This document shows, piece after piece, positions 46,960 through 58,294 of a stretch of 64,000 bases of DNA. How positions within the stretch are numbered: position 1 is the stretch's first letter; each line of letters begins with the position of its first letter. Under the pieces are notes generated by a model, which saw only the letters and a list, made by a program, of their open reading frames with translations, did no database searches and was not told the DNA's origin. Position numbers and translations under genes: made by a program. Source of the DNA: Anniella stebbinsi (Eukaryota > Chordata > Lepidosauria > Squamata > Anniellidae); contig JARDYH010000004.1 in NCBI GenBank assembly GCA_029215795.1, positions 199,316,017 to 199,380,016 of the forward strand, given 5' to 3'.

Positions 46960-47120
46960 GTGAGGGTGGTTAATAAGCCATAATGGCTTGTTAACTGTCC
47001 TTCTTCATGCCTTTCATGCGCTGACTGTTTTCTCTAAGTACCCTCACAAGGATTGGGTTGTCATAACATCCAAAGAGTGGGTGGCTGGGGTGGTTAACAA
47101 ACCACCCATAACACATGATG
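46960..47120. mobile_element. Palindromic MITE fragment
   Basis: Inverted words gatgtgagggtggttaataa and ggttaacaaaccacccataa, with accctcacaaggattgg between. Related in style to the outer element at 46049. Confidence 0.55.
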
Positions 47121-47267
47121 GGATAAAAATGCTGTGTAAATAAGTAAGATTACAGATGCTTTGAATAATTTCAGTGTCCCAGTGTAATTGGCTTATCGAC
47201 ACCATCAATAGTCAATATGAACACATAGGTGCAAAGGCTGGTAAGCATCCAAGGTAGGCCAAGAAAG

Positions 47268-47491
47268 GAAAGAAACATCTCAGGATGCAAATATTTTATT
47301 AGTTGAATGTCCAATGTGTTTTGGACACTTTTCTTATTTTGTGGCCTTCTTCAAAGGGTTATAAAAAAGTCTGCAGAGATTCTTATAACAAATGTCTCCT
47401 GCTGTAATTCACTGGTGACTGGACTGAGGCCGAAATGCGTCAGGCTTTCCACTAATAAAATCTTTGCATCCTCAGACATTTCTCTCCTTTT
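47268..47491. repeat. Inverted repeat with AATAAA in the right arm
   Basis: ggatgcaaatattttattag (about 47283) pairs with ctaataaaatctttgcatcc (about 47451). Between them lie ggccttcttcaaagg and gaggccgaaatgcgtcagg. See findings. Confidence 0.7.
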
Positions 47492-47619
47492 GGGGGCCAA
47501 GATGAAGACAGGCCTAAAGACGTGGAAACTGGATGAGAAAATTGAAGAAATTAGAGTTCCCAAATAAAGTTCCCACTAAAAATTATTCTGTCCCCTGGGT
47601 CAGATGAACCATGTGTATA

Positions 47620-47760
47620 ATGGTCTTCCCCAACCTTCTTCCATTGATATGTATTGGACTACAACTCCTGTCATTTGCAACCAGCATGGCCAATGGCTAT
47701 GCTGACTGGGAGTGATGGGAGTTGTAGTCAAGGGCACTGCTTTGGGAAAGAGTTGTGTAG
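47620..47760. mobile_element. Palindromic MITE, same type as 39830
   Basis: cttccccaaccttcttcc, ggactacaactcctgtcat and gatgggagttgtagtcaag, in inverted order. Diverged at the right end. Confidence 0.72.
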
Positions 47761-48186
47761 TTTTCAATTAACTTCACGAAGCTTTCCCACTTTCTGCCTA
47801 CACACTGAATGATATTTTGTCTATAATTACCTAAACTCACAAAGCAGAATTCTAAGAAGTTTAATACTAAGGCAGGGGTCATCTTTGTGGAGAGTTTGAG
47901 AAGGGCAAGTTGAAATAACTAACTTGTTCCATTTCTTTCTTCTACTGCTTCCAGATATATGGACTTTTCTGTGTGCTAATTTATAGCCACTGTCATGTGG
48001 ATCCTCTGACTTTCTGACATCTTTAATATTTCCTCCACTCACATTTCTATCATCTTAACAATTCAGAATTAGCATTGACTCTTGCCCACTTTCTCCCAAG
48101 GTATACCTTGTGACCAGTACTTCCTCATCCTTTTGACAGTTTCTTGATAGGAATACTTCTCAGTTTCATCTCAGGAATATATATAT

Positions 48187-49512
48187 GTGGCCCAACAATA
48201 GGTATACAGTTTTTTAGAATGTTGATGGGAGGGGGAGAGAATGTGTGAGTAGAAGATGTGTGGGTGGAGTCAGAATGGCATTTGGGAAGAGTGACAGGTG
48301 GTGACAGGTGTGGGGAGTGAGGGGAGTGAGGCCCAAAAGTAGATACAGTTGTTTAGTTTTTTAGTGTTTTTTTTACTGATATTGTGAATGATGGCAGCGA
48401 ACTTGAGTCAAGAACAAAGAAAGTGGATTCTAAAGCAGTACTGGAAGACTGAAAATGCCGAGCAAATGCACACAGCGTGGCAAGAAGCATCTGACACTCC
48501 TCCACCAACACGTCTGACAATTTATCGTCTTAGAGATAAATTTGAAGCAACAGGTGCAGTGGCTAGTGCACTGAAATCTGGACATCCTAGGATGTCTATG
48601 ACAGAGGAAAATGAGATGAGAGTCGCTTTGACATTTGTGAACAGCCCGAAAAAGTCCACACGACGTGTGTCTAAGCAGCTATGCACACCTAGAAAGTCCT
48701 TGCAACGCTTAATGCATAAATTGAAATTGAAGCCGTACCATCCAAGACTGTTACATGGTCTTCTGGAGGACGACCCAGACCATCAGTTGCAATTCTGTAA
48801 CCAAATTTCTAACGAACCAGACCTTCTTGATAAGATCATCTGGTCAGATAAGGCTTCTTTCAAGTTGTCAGGCTACATGAACAGGCATAACTGTGTGTAT
48901 TGGACAGAGGAAAATCCTCATTTGACTATCACATCTCAACTGAACCAGCCAGGCATCACAGTGTGGGGTGCAGTGTCCAGCGAAGGTGTTGTAGGACTGG
49001 TTTTCTTCCATACAACTGTGGATAATAACGATTACCTAAACATGTTACGTGACGTGGTAGTGCCACAACTCAGAACTAGGGCTAACTTTGCCAAATTGCT
49101 CTTCCAACAAGATGGGGCACCTCCTCATTATGCTTCTGCAGTAAGGGACTATCTTGACAATACCTTCCCACAGCATTGGATCAGATGATGTGCAAGCATT
49201 GAATGGCCGCCACGTTCACCCGACTTAACACCAATGGACTTCTTTTTGGGGGGCGTAGGAAAGAATAAGGTTTTTGAGAAGAATCCCCAGACAGTGAACG
49301 AATTAAAAGGGTTCATCTCAGAAGCATTTATGGACCAGAATTTGTGTCGTACTGTGTGTCACAGTGTTCTGAACAGGTTCGAGGAATGTTGCAACGTTGA
49401 TGGAATACATTTCGAGCACTTACAAGATTAAACAGTGTTAAACAAATGTAAATGTAATAAACAATGTAATCAAATGCAAATAAACTATACTGTATACCTA
49501 CTTTTGGGCCAC
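48187..49512 (+). mobile_element. Tc1/mariner-superfamily transposon, 1.3 kb
   Basis: Left end gtggcccaacaataggtatacag (48187-48209) is the inverse of the right end ctgtatacctac ttttgggccac (49490-49512). Both sides are TA-rich (a long TA microsatellite follows), consistent with insertion at TA. A further direct copy of the left motif, ggcccaaaagtagatacag, lies at 48330. The interior is a single transposase gene. Confidence 0.88.
48388..49431 (+). pseudogene. Mariner-type transposase, DD41D-like, one in-frame stop
   Basis: A 348-codon frame from ATG at 48388 to TAA at 49429, interrupted only by TGA at 49186-49188. The N-terminal 110 residues form a helix-turn-helix pair (RLTIYRLRDKFEATGAV, then KSTRRVSKQLCTPRKSLQRLM) that would bind the terminal repeats. 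Catalytic triad: IIWSDKASF (first Asp), FQQDGAPPH (second) and PRSPDLTPMDFF (third, by analogy with the Asp of PSDYH in mariner). The interval between second and third Asp is 41 residues counting the stop. The stop lies between them and is compatible with CGA-to-TGA decay. Length is normal for the superfamily. Confidence 0.9.
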
Positions 49513-49514
49513 TT

Positions 49515-49515
<1 letters not shown>

Positions 49516-49566
<51 letters not shown>

Positions 49567-49569
49567 TAT
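49516..49569. repeat. (TA)n microsatellite
   Basis: TA run with one TG interruption, directly right of the mariner terminus. Confidence 0.97.
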
Positions 49570-50353
49570 GAGAAAGCCAATACTTTTGTGCAGCTGTAGA
49601 TAAGTGCACCTTAGATCAACAGAGAACAAGTCTCATTTCACTTACTTTTTAGGGTTCAGATCCCAAACTCTGTCAGAACAAGTAACATTATTATTTTTTC
49701 ACTCTGAATTTTCAACTTGTATATTTTCAAGTTTCTCAGGAAGCAAGGCAGAAAGAGATCAGCACCACTAAATCAGCACCATGTGGTCCTGGGGCTGGAA
49801 GCCAGACAGGATCAGGCATAAAGTAAAAAATAATATTGTTTTTTCCATTTTAATAGTCCTTCCCCATATGCCCTTCCCCTGTATCCAGCTTGCTATTGGG
49901 TTATCTGAGTACACCACTGGATGGGGGATGGGCGGCTGAGGCATTATTAGCCCGCCACACCCAGCTTCCTCAGCCTCTTCTTTTGCAGCTGCAGAGCAGG
50001 GAGGATGTGCGGGGGGGGGGAAGTGGTGGTGAGGGCTTCAAGTGCCAGCAGTGCCCGGCTACCCCCTGGACTTTCCAGCCGAGCTGTCAACCGGGTAACA
50101 GCTGGGACATGGTGGTGGCGGAGAGGACCTCCAATGCCAGCAATGCACAGTTTCCTTCTCCTTCAGCTGGGGTTGTTGGCCCAGCAGAAAGCCTTGAAAG
50201 GAAGTTACCAGGCTTTGGGCTGGTTAGCTCAGCCTCTATGTTGACTAAGACTTTGATCATTAAAGGAGGCCTGATCTTTTCCAGCAACCACAGGCTGTGA
50301 AGGTGGTAGCATGCTAGAGTCTTCATAATTCAAATCCTCGGAGTCTGATGATG
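49570..50353. other. No recognised gene
   Basis: GC content rises from 49920. The frame 49890-50300 (136 aa) and overlapping antisense frames show no domain, and I treat them as chance. Confidence 0.45.
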
Positions 50354-50361
50354 ATAATGAA

Positions 50362-50967
50362 TAGGGCTGTGCACAGCTCCAGATTTGGATCCCGAATCCA
50401 GAGCAGATTGGCCTGATCCAGCCCGATCCTGGCCCGATCGCAACTGGATCAGATTGGGCTCAGATCAGGATTGGGCTCAGATTGGGCTGGATCAGATCCG
50501 TGATCCAGATCTGCTCCGGGTCCATGCAGAGCCCTCCCTCCCGCTCTCCCCACTCTCTCCCTCCCTCCAATCACACTCCTTACCTGCAGCCTCCTCCGTG
50601 TCGTCCTCCACAGCATCCTACCTCCTCGATGTTGGCTGGCCGCTTTCCCGCTCGCGCCAGGTGACGTCATCACCAAGCATAAGTGGGAAAGCAGCCGGAC
50701 GACATTGAGGAGGCAGGACACCGCAGAGGATGCCACGGAGGAGGCTGCAGGTAAGCAGCCGATTGGGGGGAGGGAGGAAGGGAGCGGAGAGAGTGGGAGA
50801 GAGGGCTCTGCACAGACCCAGACTGGATCCAGATCCGAGGCAGATCGGATCGGGCCCGACCTGATGCGGATTGGATCAGGTCTGATCTGACATAGGTCGG
50901 ATCGGGCCTGATCCAGACCTCCCAGATCAGGATCCAGATCACATTGGGGGATCCGTGCACAGCCCTA
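50362..50967. mobile_element. Non-autonomous hAT derivative, 606 bp
   Basis: Termini tagggctgtgcac and gtgcacagcccta; flanks ataatgaa and ataatgac (seven of eight). Subterminal repeats are of the gatcagattgggctc type. A central hairpin (50576-50756) runs from ccttacctgcagcctcctcc through ggtgacgtcatcacc to ggaggaggctgcaggtaagc. Confidence 0.92.
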
Positions 50968-50975
50968 ATAATGAC

Positions 50976-52174
50976 ACCTCCTCCAGACACATGGGAATGC
51001 TCCCTAGGGTTCCTCTGGAGAACAGGGTTCTGGGAAGTTGGAAGTCTCACAATGTCTTTCCCTAACCAAGCCCTCTCCTATTGACTATAGGGCCTTTTCT
51101 GAGGATGAGGGGTCAAACTCCTCTGGAGATGATGGATTGGGATGCTGGTCCATGACCCAGGTCCTGCTTGTTGATTTTGATTGTGCAAATTACTGCAATA
51201 TAAATTGTTCATAACTAATCAATCTCTTACCTTACCTCCAACAGCAAAGGACTTTAGATTTGTTATACATTATTTTTGTCAGCTGCCTTGGAGACTTGTT
51301 TTCAGGTAGCAATGTGGACAGAAATATATAAAGGTTGAATTGAAGAGATAATTTTCCTGACCAATTAAAACCAAAGAAAAAATAAGAAATCCAGAAAAAG
51401 CTATGAATTTTACACATGGAGATCAACATTGTACATTGTACAATTTATAAAACATAGTTAAAACTTCAGAACAAAAGGTACAAATATAGATTCATACACA
51501 AACAAAAAATAAACCAATTTTAAAATTCACAATGATATACAAAATGTGTTGAAGTCAAATAAAGCATACAATCCTATTACAATTTTTCAAACTTAGATTA
51601 CAAGGACGATCTATTAAAATTAATATTTGCCAGATTGGATAGCATTTATCAGTGTTGGGTTTACAAAACTTCAAATGCCTGTTTCAGCATGGATCTAAAG
51701 AACCCAATATCCAAATTAGTACCTCTCAGGATAGATTCTTTCCGGGTATAAAGTAAAAATAATATTGATTTTCCAGTTTACAAGTCCTTCCCATTTATTT
51801 TCAGAGATATATTTCAGTCCTTGAAGTTACAACAATACTTGTAATAAAAATGTGCAGTTCTGTCCTTATTTCTTATTTTTATTCAGAAATATTATGATAT
51901 TTGTAGTTATATTATTTATTTAAATAGCATTTTCAAATATCATTAAAAACAACAGCTCAGTGACTCACAATGTCACAATCTATTTTTATCCCAGAAATAT
52001 AATTCTGGAATTTTACAAGATGGACAAGTCGTCGATCTCTTTGCCCTAAAAACCACACCAAAGGTAAATTTTGGCATCTCAATTTTTTGTTTTTAATTTT
52101 TTTCAAAATGGTGTAATAGTGCTATTGTACAAATGTATTTTATTCTCGCTCTCTCTCGTCTTTCTGGCCAGCTC
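50976..52174. other. AT-rich region without a recognised gene
   Basis: No element terminus or supported coding sequence. Confidence 0.5.
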
Positions 52175-52321
52175 CATACCAAGCAGGATATAGCACTATG
52201 AAAGTGGTATATAAGAGGCAGGAGCCACACTACTGCTTCATATCAGTATTGAAGTACACTGACAACTGTTGGGCCCATGACACATACCATATACCGCTTT
52301 CATACTGCTTTCATAGTGCTA
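52175..52321. mobile_element. Inverted-repeat MITE
   Basis: Left tagcactatgaaagtggtat and right gctttcatagtgct are inverted; the interior shares caactgttgggcccatgacac with 23229-23355. Confidence 0.7.
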
Positions 52322-53453
52322 GAACTGGTTTGTTGATCTGGATCAACACAGCTGCCTGCATTTTTAATTTCTCCTTGTATGGGGTGGCTATGGGGAGTGT
52401 CTTAATGAATTTTGTTTGCACTTCAAAATTCAAAATTGCCACTATACGAAAAAGCTATTGGGTGGCAACTCCTAAGATTTTAAAAGTATTAACTCATCTT
52501 TCTTTCCCTTCCCCCAAACCAACCCACCCCTATCCCATTTCTACCTCGCACAAAAGTAGTGATGTTCAGTTAACTTTTGAAATCTCTCCTAGCACTTCTC
52601 TTTTCTGTCATTTCAACATGTACCCTGCATTTGTGACAGAGTCATCCAGCTGGTTGAGGTGATAAAAATAAGTTGCAATTTCAGAAATAATGTTAGAAAT
52701 ATATATCATGTTCTGACAGATAAATTGAACCTATTTGAAGTAGCGGTCCATCAACTTTCCAAGGTGGAAAAAGGCTGATGTGTCTATTCTGGCCTCGCCG
52801 TTTCAATGACACTTGTCACCACTTAAAACAAAAACAGCTTACTGCGTTAGAGGGGACAGGGAAGCAGGAACCACTCTGGTGTGCGGTATAGTGACTAACC
52901 AAAACCTAAAAGACCACCAGTTCTAACGGATACACTTATGAAAAGTGGACATTGCACGTGGCAGAATGATGAGTTCTCTAACTACCTAGTTGCATTGTAC
53001 TTTCCGGTATTTATTCCTTCATTGTTGCATTTCAAAGAAAGGAGGATAATAATAAGCTTATTCATGTGCCTAATACTGTTTTCAAAACCACCATGATGCC
53101 CTAGCTTTCTGCATCCTGCCCCACAAACTTTGAAATACAAACTTTGCTTAACTCAATTTTTAAGTTTTCATTTTACTTCTTTTCAGCCATTTCTTTAACG
53201 AAAAAGCAGGAATGAGATTTGATTTCTATAATCTTAAAACAGCCACATGCAGCAAGGGTGATAACAGTGTTTGGCATCATTGGACACCTCCCAAGGCCTG
53301 TATTCTGAAGGACACTCCCATCAATCGTTGGATACCACTGGTTTCGCTGTTCTTCCTCACCATCACTGTCTCCTTGCTGTTGCTGCACCGCCCTCTGGTT
53401 GAGTGACCAGTGACAGGAGTGAAGGAAAGAAGCAGCAAGCACTGCTCATCTTG

Positions 53454-53490
<37 letters not shown>

Positions 53491-53984
53491 ACCAACATTG
53501 TGGCAAGTGAACCTGCAGCACCACTGAGAAGATGGAGCACTGAGGTAACTTGTTTATGGACACCCACACCCACCATCTGGAGCTAGAACCAAATACAGTT
53601 TAGATGTCCTATGTATGTATGCAGAAGCATAGGCTATTAACCGCTCACATTCCCTCTGTTAACTCTCTATGTGCCAGGCAGTTGTAATCTCAGGCTCTGT
53701 CTAAATGCTCAGAAAGCCCCAGGGTGGGACGGCACCAATTACACAATACCACTGCAATTACACAGCCACCTTTCCAACAAATGCAGAGAAAAAAAGTTTT
53801 TTTTCCGGAGTGAAATGAGGATGCACAAAACATTGTCAAGACAGCCCCTAGCTTTAATCTGGAGTCACAGCAGAGTTATGGACAGCTGGTGCCTGGTGGA
53901 ACGTGACCTACGATTGGTCACCTTCGACCAGGAAGAGGGTGTGGGCAGTTCCAGTCCCCAGATGGCCATCCGGAAACTCTCGGT
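52322..53984. other. No recognised gene; one (TC)n run
   Basis: A TC microsatellite lies at 53456-53487. The frame 52198-52662 starts inside the MITE and has no domain. Nothing else is recognisable. Confidence 0.5.
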
Positions 53985-54190
53985 GTCGGGAAACGTGTTC
54001 CATCAGGAATTGTGGTCCTGAGCCGTGTAAGGCTTTATAGGTTAGCACCAGCACCTTGAATTGGGCTCAGAAACATACAGCAAGCCAATGCAAGCAGGCC
54101 AGAGTCAGTCTTATATGTTATCAATCTGGCCACTGCATTTTGCACAAGCTGCAGCTTCTGAATCGTCTTCAAAGGCAGCCCCACATAGAA
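53985..54190 (-). pseudogene. L2-clade LINE fragment
   Basis: Minus-strand counterpart of 32270-32490: gtgtaaggctttataggtta, gccaatgcaagcaggccag and gcagcttctgaatcgtcttc. It ends abruptly where the GC-rich retrotransposon starts. Confidence 0.8.
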
Positions 54191-54941
54191 TGCTTTGCTC
54201 GGGAGCATCGGGGCGAGCAGCCACTTGGAGCAGCGGCTGGGGTGAGGTTCTGGTGGGCTTGAGAGGCGGACGCGGAGGCTTCCCGTCCCAGTGGCGCCGC
54301 ACCTCGCGGCCGGCTTTGGGCCAGGAGGACCCAGGTTTGGGGGGGAAGGGCCAGCTGGCCCTTCCGGAGAGTAGAGGAGGCAGCTGAGGGCCTGGGCGGC
54401 GGATAGGCTTGCCTATCAAGCCCCGGGGGGGGGGGCTGGAAAGGGAGCTTTGGCTGGGCCTGGGCTGTAGAGGCGAAGGAGGTGATTCGGGCGGGCCTGC
54501 GGTGGCAGCCGCCGGGTCGCTGTTGGGCTGCTGCCCATAACCTTGCTCAGGCAAAATTGAGAGGGGAAAGGGGGGTCTGGAGCCTGGTTGACAAGGCCGG
54601 TCACTGACGGAGGCTGTTGCTGGGCAGATTGGGAAGAACGGCCACACCCCCTCACCCCATTCCGAGCGGTGGTGGTTTCATTGGTCGGAGCTGTTGCTGG
54701 GCAGATTGGCCAGGAGACGCCTTGTTCCTTCACCCAATATCTTTACAAGTTTATTATTCAGCACTGCGGGTCCCCTGTTGGGTGGCAGGTGGTACTGCAG
54801 GGCGGACTTCAAAATTAACGCAGTGTTTGGTTCTACTGGGGCTTTCTGCATAGGTGGCAGGGAGCGGGGGGGGGGGAGGCAGAGGTGTTTTCCTGCATTC
54901 TGTCCACACAGGGGTCTCTTCCCTTCAAGGCTATTGGCGGC

Positions 54942-56727
54942 ATGGCACCTACCAAAGGTGTAGGGGTTAGGAAGGGAAAAGGCAGGGCGCCCAGGAAAAA
55001 TACGAAGCGGCCCAGGGCACGTTTGGATTCCTCTTCCGATGAGGCTGACAATCCCGAAATACAATCAATACTAGCTAGATTGCAGGCGGTGGAACAGGAG
55101 AGAGGGATACTCCAGCAGCAATACAGTGCGGCTACAGCAAACACAAAAGGACGGGAGGGGCTTCCTCTCACCAGGAAGCAGAAGCAGGATCAATTGTGGG
55201 CTTCTGTTTCAGCTCGTCTGCAGGCGGTCGAGGCCTCGGGTAAGGAGGTCGGGGGGGGGGGGGGTCGGACTGCGGCACAGCCTTTGGAGACCTGGCCTGA
55301 CTTGGACGTGCCGACTTCCACTCCTGAGAGATCGACCCAGGGAGAGGCCCACACACCGTCCACGGATGCTGTGCCGTCCACGCTGGTGATGGCGCCTGGC
55401 TCAAGGGAGGGAGGAGCGTCTGCATCACACCCTCCAGGTGAGTCCCATAGCACAACACTGCCTGGTACCCTCCCACCGTGGGGACCAACCCCGCCGTGGA
55501 ACTGGTATCCATGGTGGCACGGGATGGGCTGCACACCGGCTTGGCAGGGTGTAGGTACACCTCAGCAGGGAACTGTTAGTACACCGGTTACATGTCCAAA
55601 CACGCACACGTTGAGCTGCACTGCGGCTGTGCAGGGTGTAGGCACACCTCAACAGGGGATTGTCAGTCCATTGGTCCCATGTCCCTACACGCACACGTCC
55701 CAGACCCTGCAGCCAGATGGGAGCCCCGCGGTTGCAGTGATGGGAGCGTCTCAAGCTGCTACCAGCCAGGTGTCGGAGCGGCGCGTAGCGATGGACAGCA
55801 CACAAGAGACAGTGGGTGACAGGGTCTTGGACTCGCAGGTAAGCAACACGGTGGCCTTACAAACGCAACAAGAGCCATCGCCTACTGCGATGGCTTGTCT
55901 GGCAGTGTGGCAGGGTCCAGTGGGAGCTCCTAGTCTGTCAGTGGGGGCCGGAAGTAACGTTAGGGATCCTTATGCTGGGGTCGAGGCATCAGCTATCCCT
56001 ACAGGCAGCATGGCTGCCCCGTTGGGGTACCATCTGTTGCCTGCGATGCAGGAAAAGATATGGAAAGGGGAATTTGTGGATGTCTTCTCTCTGCTCTTCA
56101 GGGAGACAGAGACGAAAGACAAGGACAAATCAAGTGACAAGGAGTTGGAGCAGCTGCGTCGCAAGAAGGTTGCTAGGACTTGGGTGAATGGGCTCCCTGG
56201 TTACCTAATTTATATGGTAGTAATTCAGCAAAAATTCCCGGGAAAAGGGGGAATTCTGACTAAATACTTGGATATGCTTTATAGAACATATACAGAGTAT
56301 GAGGGGGGCGTGGCTTGCATATGATGAGTCATTTCGTATGTGGGCTGCGTATGACCATGCCCTTCGATGGGACATGAAGGACAACGATTTATGGCTCCAA
56401 TTCATGACCCCGGCCAGGCCAGGGGTGGGTGACAGGGCGGACAGCGGCCATATTTTGGTGAAATATCAGCCGGCGGCATCTTCCCGCATGTTGGCGGGGC
56501 AAGGGGTTCAACCCCGCTTGCTTTGCTGGGAATATAGTTCACGCGGGGCCTGCACCCGCGCAGCGTGCTGTTTCCGACACGAATGTCCGGTCTGCCATGG
56601 TCCGCACCCGGGAGCCAGCTTTCCGAAGGCGAGAGGGGGCAAGGGAATCATTCGGGATTTTCAGGGAGGCAGAAAACCTGGCGGTCAACATCCTCCTCCC
56701 AAAGGGGCCCAGTCCAGTCAAACTTGA
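54942..56727 (+). pseudogene. Gag-like protein with CCCH-type finger, one frameshift
   Basis: The ATG at 54942 (MAPTKGVG) opens a basic N-terminus, then a coiled-coil-like stretch (IQSILARLQAVEQERGILQQ), a long Pro/Thr/Gly-rich linker with a 29-residue repeat, and a conserved folded region from about 56030 (LPAMQEKIWKGEFVDVFSLL). An extra G in a run near 56310 shifts the frame; coding continues in the next frame with WLAYDESFRMWAAYDHALRW and ends at 56727. The C-terminus holds CWEYSSRGACTRAACCFRHE, a C-x8-C-x4/5-C-x2/3-H finger followed by CPVCHGPHPG, as in DIRS/Ngaro Gag. It would package the RNA. It overlaps the next frame by about 130 nt. Confidence 0.8.
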
Positions 56728-58294
56728 GCCATTGCAACGGCTCCTGGCACGCTATCCGGGACCGGATGCGTGTTACCTGGCGGCTGGGTTTAAGGATGGT
56801 TTTCATATCCCTTTTAAGGGCCCCAGGGTTGCAGCATTTTCAAAAAACCAAAATTCAGTTCGGGTCATGGAACAGTTGGTGCAGGAGAAGATTAATAAGG
56901 AAGTAGCGGCTGGTAGGGTACTAGGGCCGTTTAGTTCTCCTCCAATTCCCAACTTACGCGTTTCTCCTTTGGGCATTGTTCCCAAAAAGGCGCCTGGGGA
57001 GTATCGCCTAATACATAATTTGTCAGCTCCGAAGGGGCACTCAGTCAATGATGCTATTCCAGAACATTTGTGTTCTGTGCATTATGCATCGTTTGACTCA
57101 GCAGTTACTATGGTTAGGAGGCATGGGCAAGGGGCGCTAATGGGCAAATGTGATATTAAATCTGCCTTCCGCATATTGCCCATTCATCTGGAGGACTTTG
57201 ACCTCTTGGGGTTTAGTTTTAAGGGGTAATACTATGTAGATAGAGCCCTGCCCATGGGGTGCTCAATTTCTTGTTCTATGTTTGAGCGTTTTAGTTCCTT
57301 TTTGGAATGGGCCATAAGAGAGCGCACTGGCATTCCAGATTGCTCTCACTATTTGGATGATTTTTTCTTCTGTGGGGCAAAAGATTCGAGCCTATGTGCT
57401 TATTTAATGACGGAATTTGCGGCTTTAGCAGCTGAATTGCTGGTTCCGTTAGCACAGGAGAAGACAGAGGGCCCAGCTAGCGTTTTGATGTATTTGGGTG
57501 TCGAGGTGGATTCCGTGCGACAGTGCTGCAGGCTGCCGGAAGAGAAAGTCGGGGCGTTGAGGACCCGGCTAGCTACTCTGTGCTCTCAGAGGAAAGTCAC
57601 ATTGAGACAGTTACAAGAACTAGTGGGGCATTTGAATTTTGCATGTAGAGTGGTGGCCCCGGGTCGAGCCTTCCTGCGGAGGCTCTGTAATACCATGAAA
57701 GGTCTGGCCAGCCCACACCATCGTGTCAGAGTTACACGGGAAATGCGGAATGATTTAACAGTGTGGCTCTCCTTTTTGGAGGGCTTCAATGGAGTGTCAT
57801 TCTGGAAGAGGGAATTATTGTTGGAAGCTGACATGCAAATACATTCTGACACCTCTGGGGCATTCGGTTTTGGGGTGATCTGGGGCGACCATTGGTGCGC
57901 CGAGACCTGGCCTGGGGAGTGGCAGGAGTCCCCCATATGCAAGGATTTAACGTTTTTGGAATTTTTTCCTATATACGTGGCGGCCCACGTGTGGGCCTTG
58001 GAGTTGCGGGATTGTGTTGTGCATTTTTGGTGTGACAACCATACCACGGTTCAGGTCATTAATACCTTGACTTCTAGGAATAATAGAGTCATGGTATTGG
58101 TCAGGGCCTTTACGCTACATTGCCTACGGAATAATATTCTGTTTCGAGCTCGCCATATTCCCGGCTTGGATAACTCCATTGCTGATGCTTTATCGCACCA
58201 GCAGGTAAAGAGATTTCGGGATCTGGCACCGTGGGCAAGGAAGAAGCCGGAGGAAGTGCCGGTTGCCTTATGGGAGATTGGCAGGACGAAATAG
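56597..58294 (+). pseudogene. Reverse transcriptase and RNase H, one in-frame stop
   Basis: One frame (about 565 codons) interrupted only by TAA at 57227-57229. Reverse transcriptase landmarks: RVSPLGIVPKKAPGEYRLIH, HSVNDAIPEH, KCDIKSAFRILPI (first Asp), ALPMGCSISCSMFE and SHYLDDFFF (the DD pair). A connection region is followed by RNase H: HSDTSGAFGFGVIW (Asp), TFLEFFPIY (Glu), HFWCDNHTTVQVIN (Asp) and NSIADALS (Asp), so the four acidic residues are kept. The product would copy the element's RNA into DNA. The start at 56597 is the first ATG; the frame may be entered by frameshift from Gag. Confidence 0.9.

Noticed and set aside
47425..47450. Possible hammerhead ribozyme (tgaggccgaaatgcg)
   Set aside because: The conserved CUGANGA and GAAA strands could not both be placed with a closing helix.
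49890..50326. 136-aa plus-strand frame as a candidate gene
   Set aside because: No motif, two other overlapping frames of similar length, and it sits in a locally GC-rich stretch with few stops.
54111..54647. 178-aa minus-strand Pro/Ser-rich frame
   Set aside because: It is the antisense of the GC-rich leader of the Ngaro-like element and continues into an L2 fragment; no domain.
55168..55805. Minus-strand frames of 114-130 aa opposite Gag
   Set aside because: Antisense shadows of the Gag linker, with composition mirroring its repeats.
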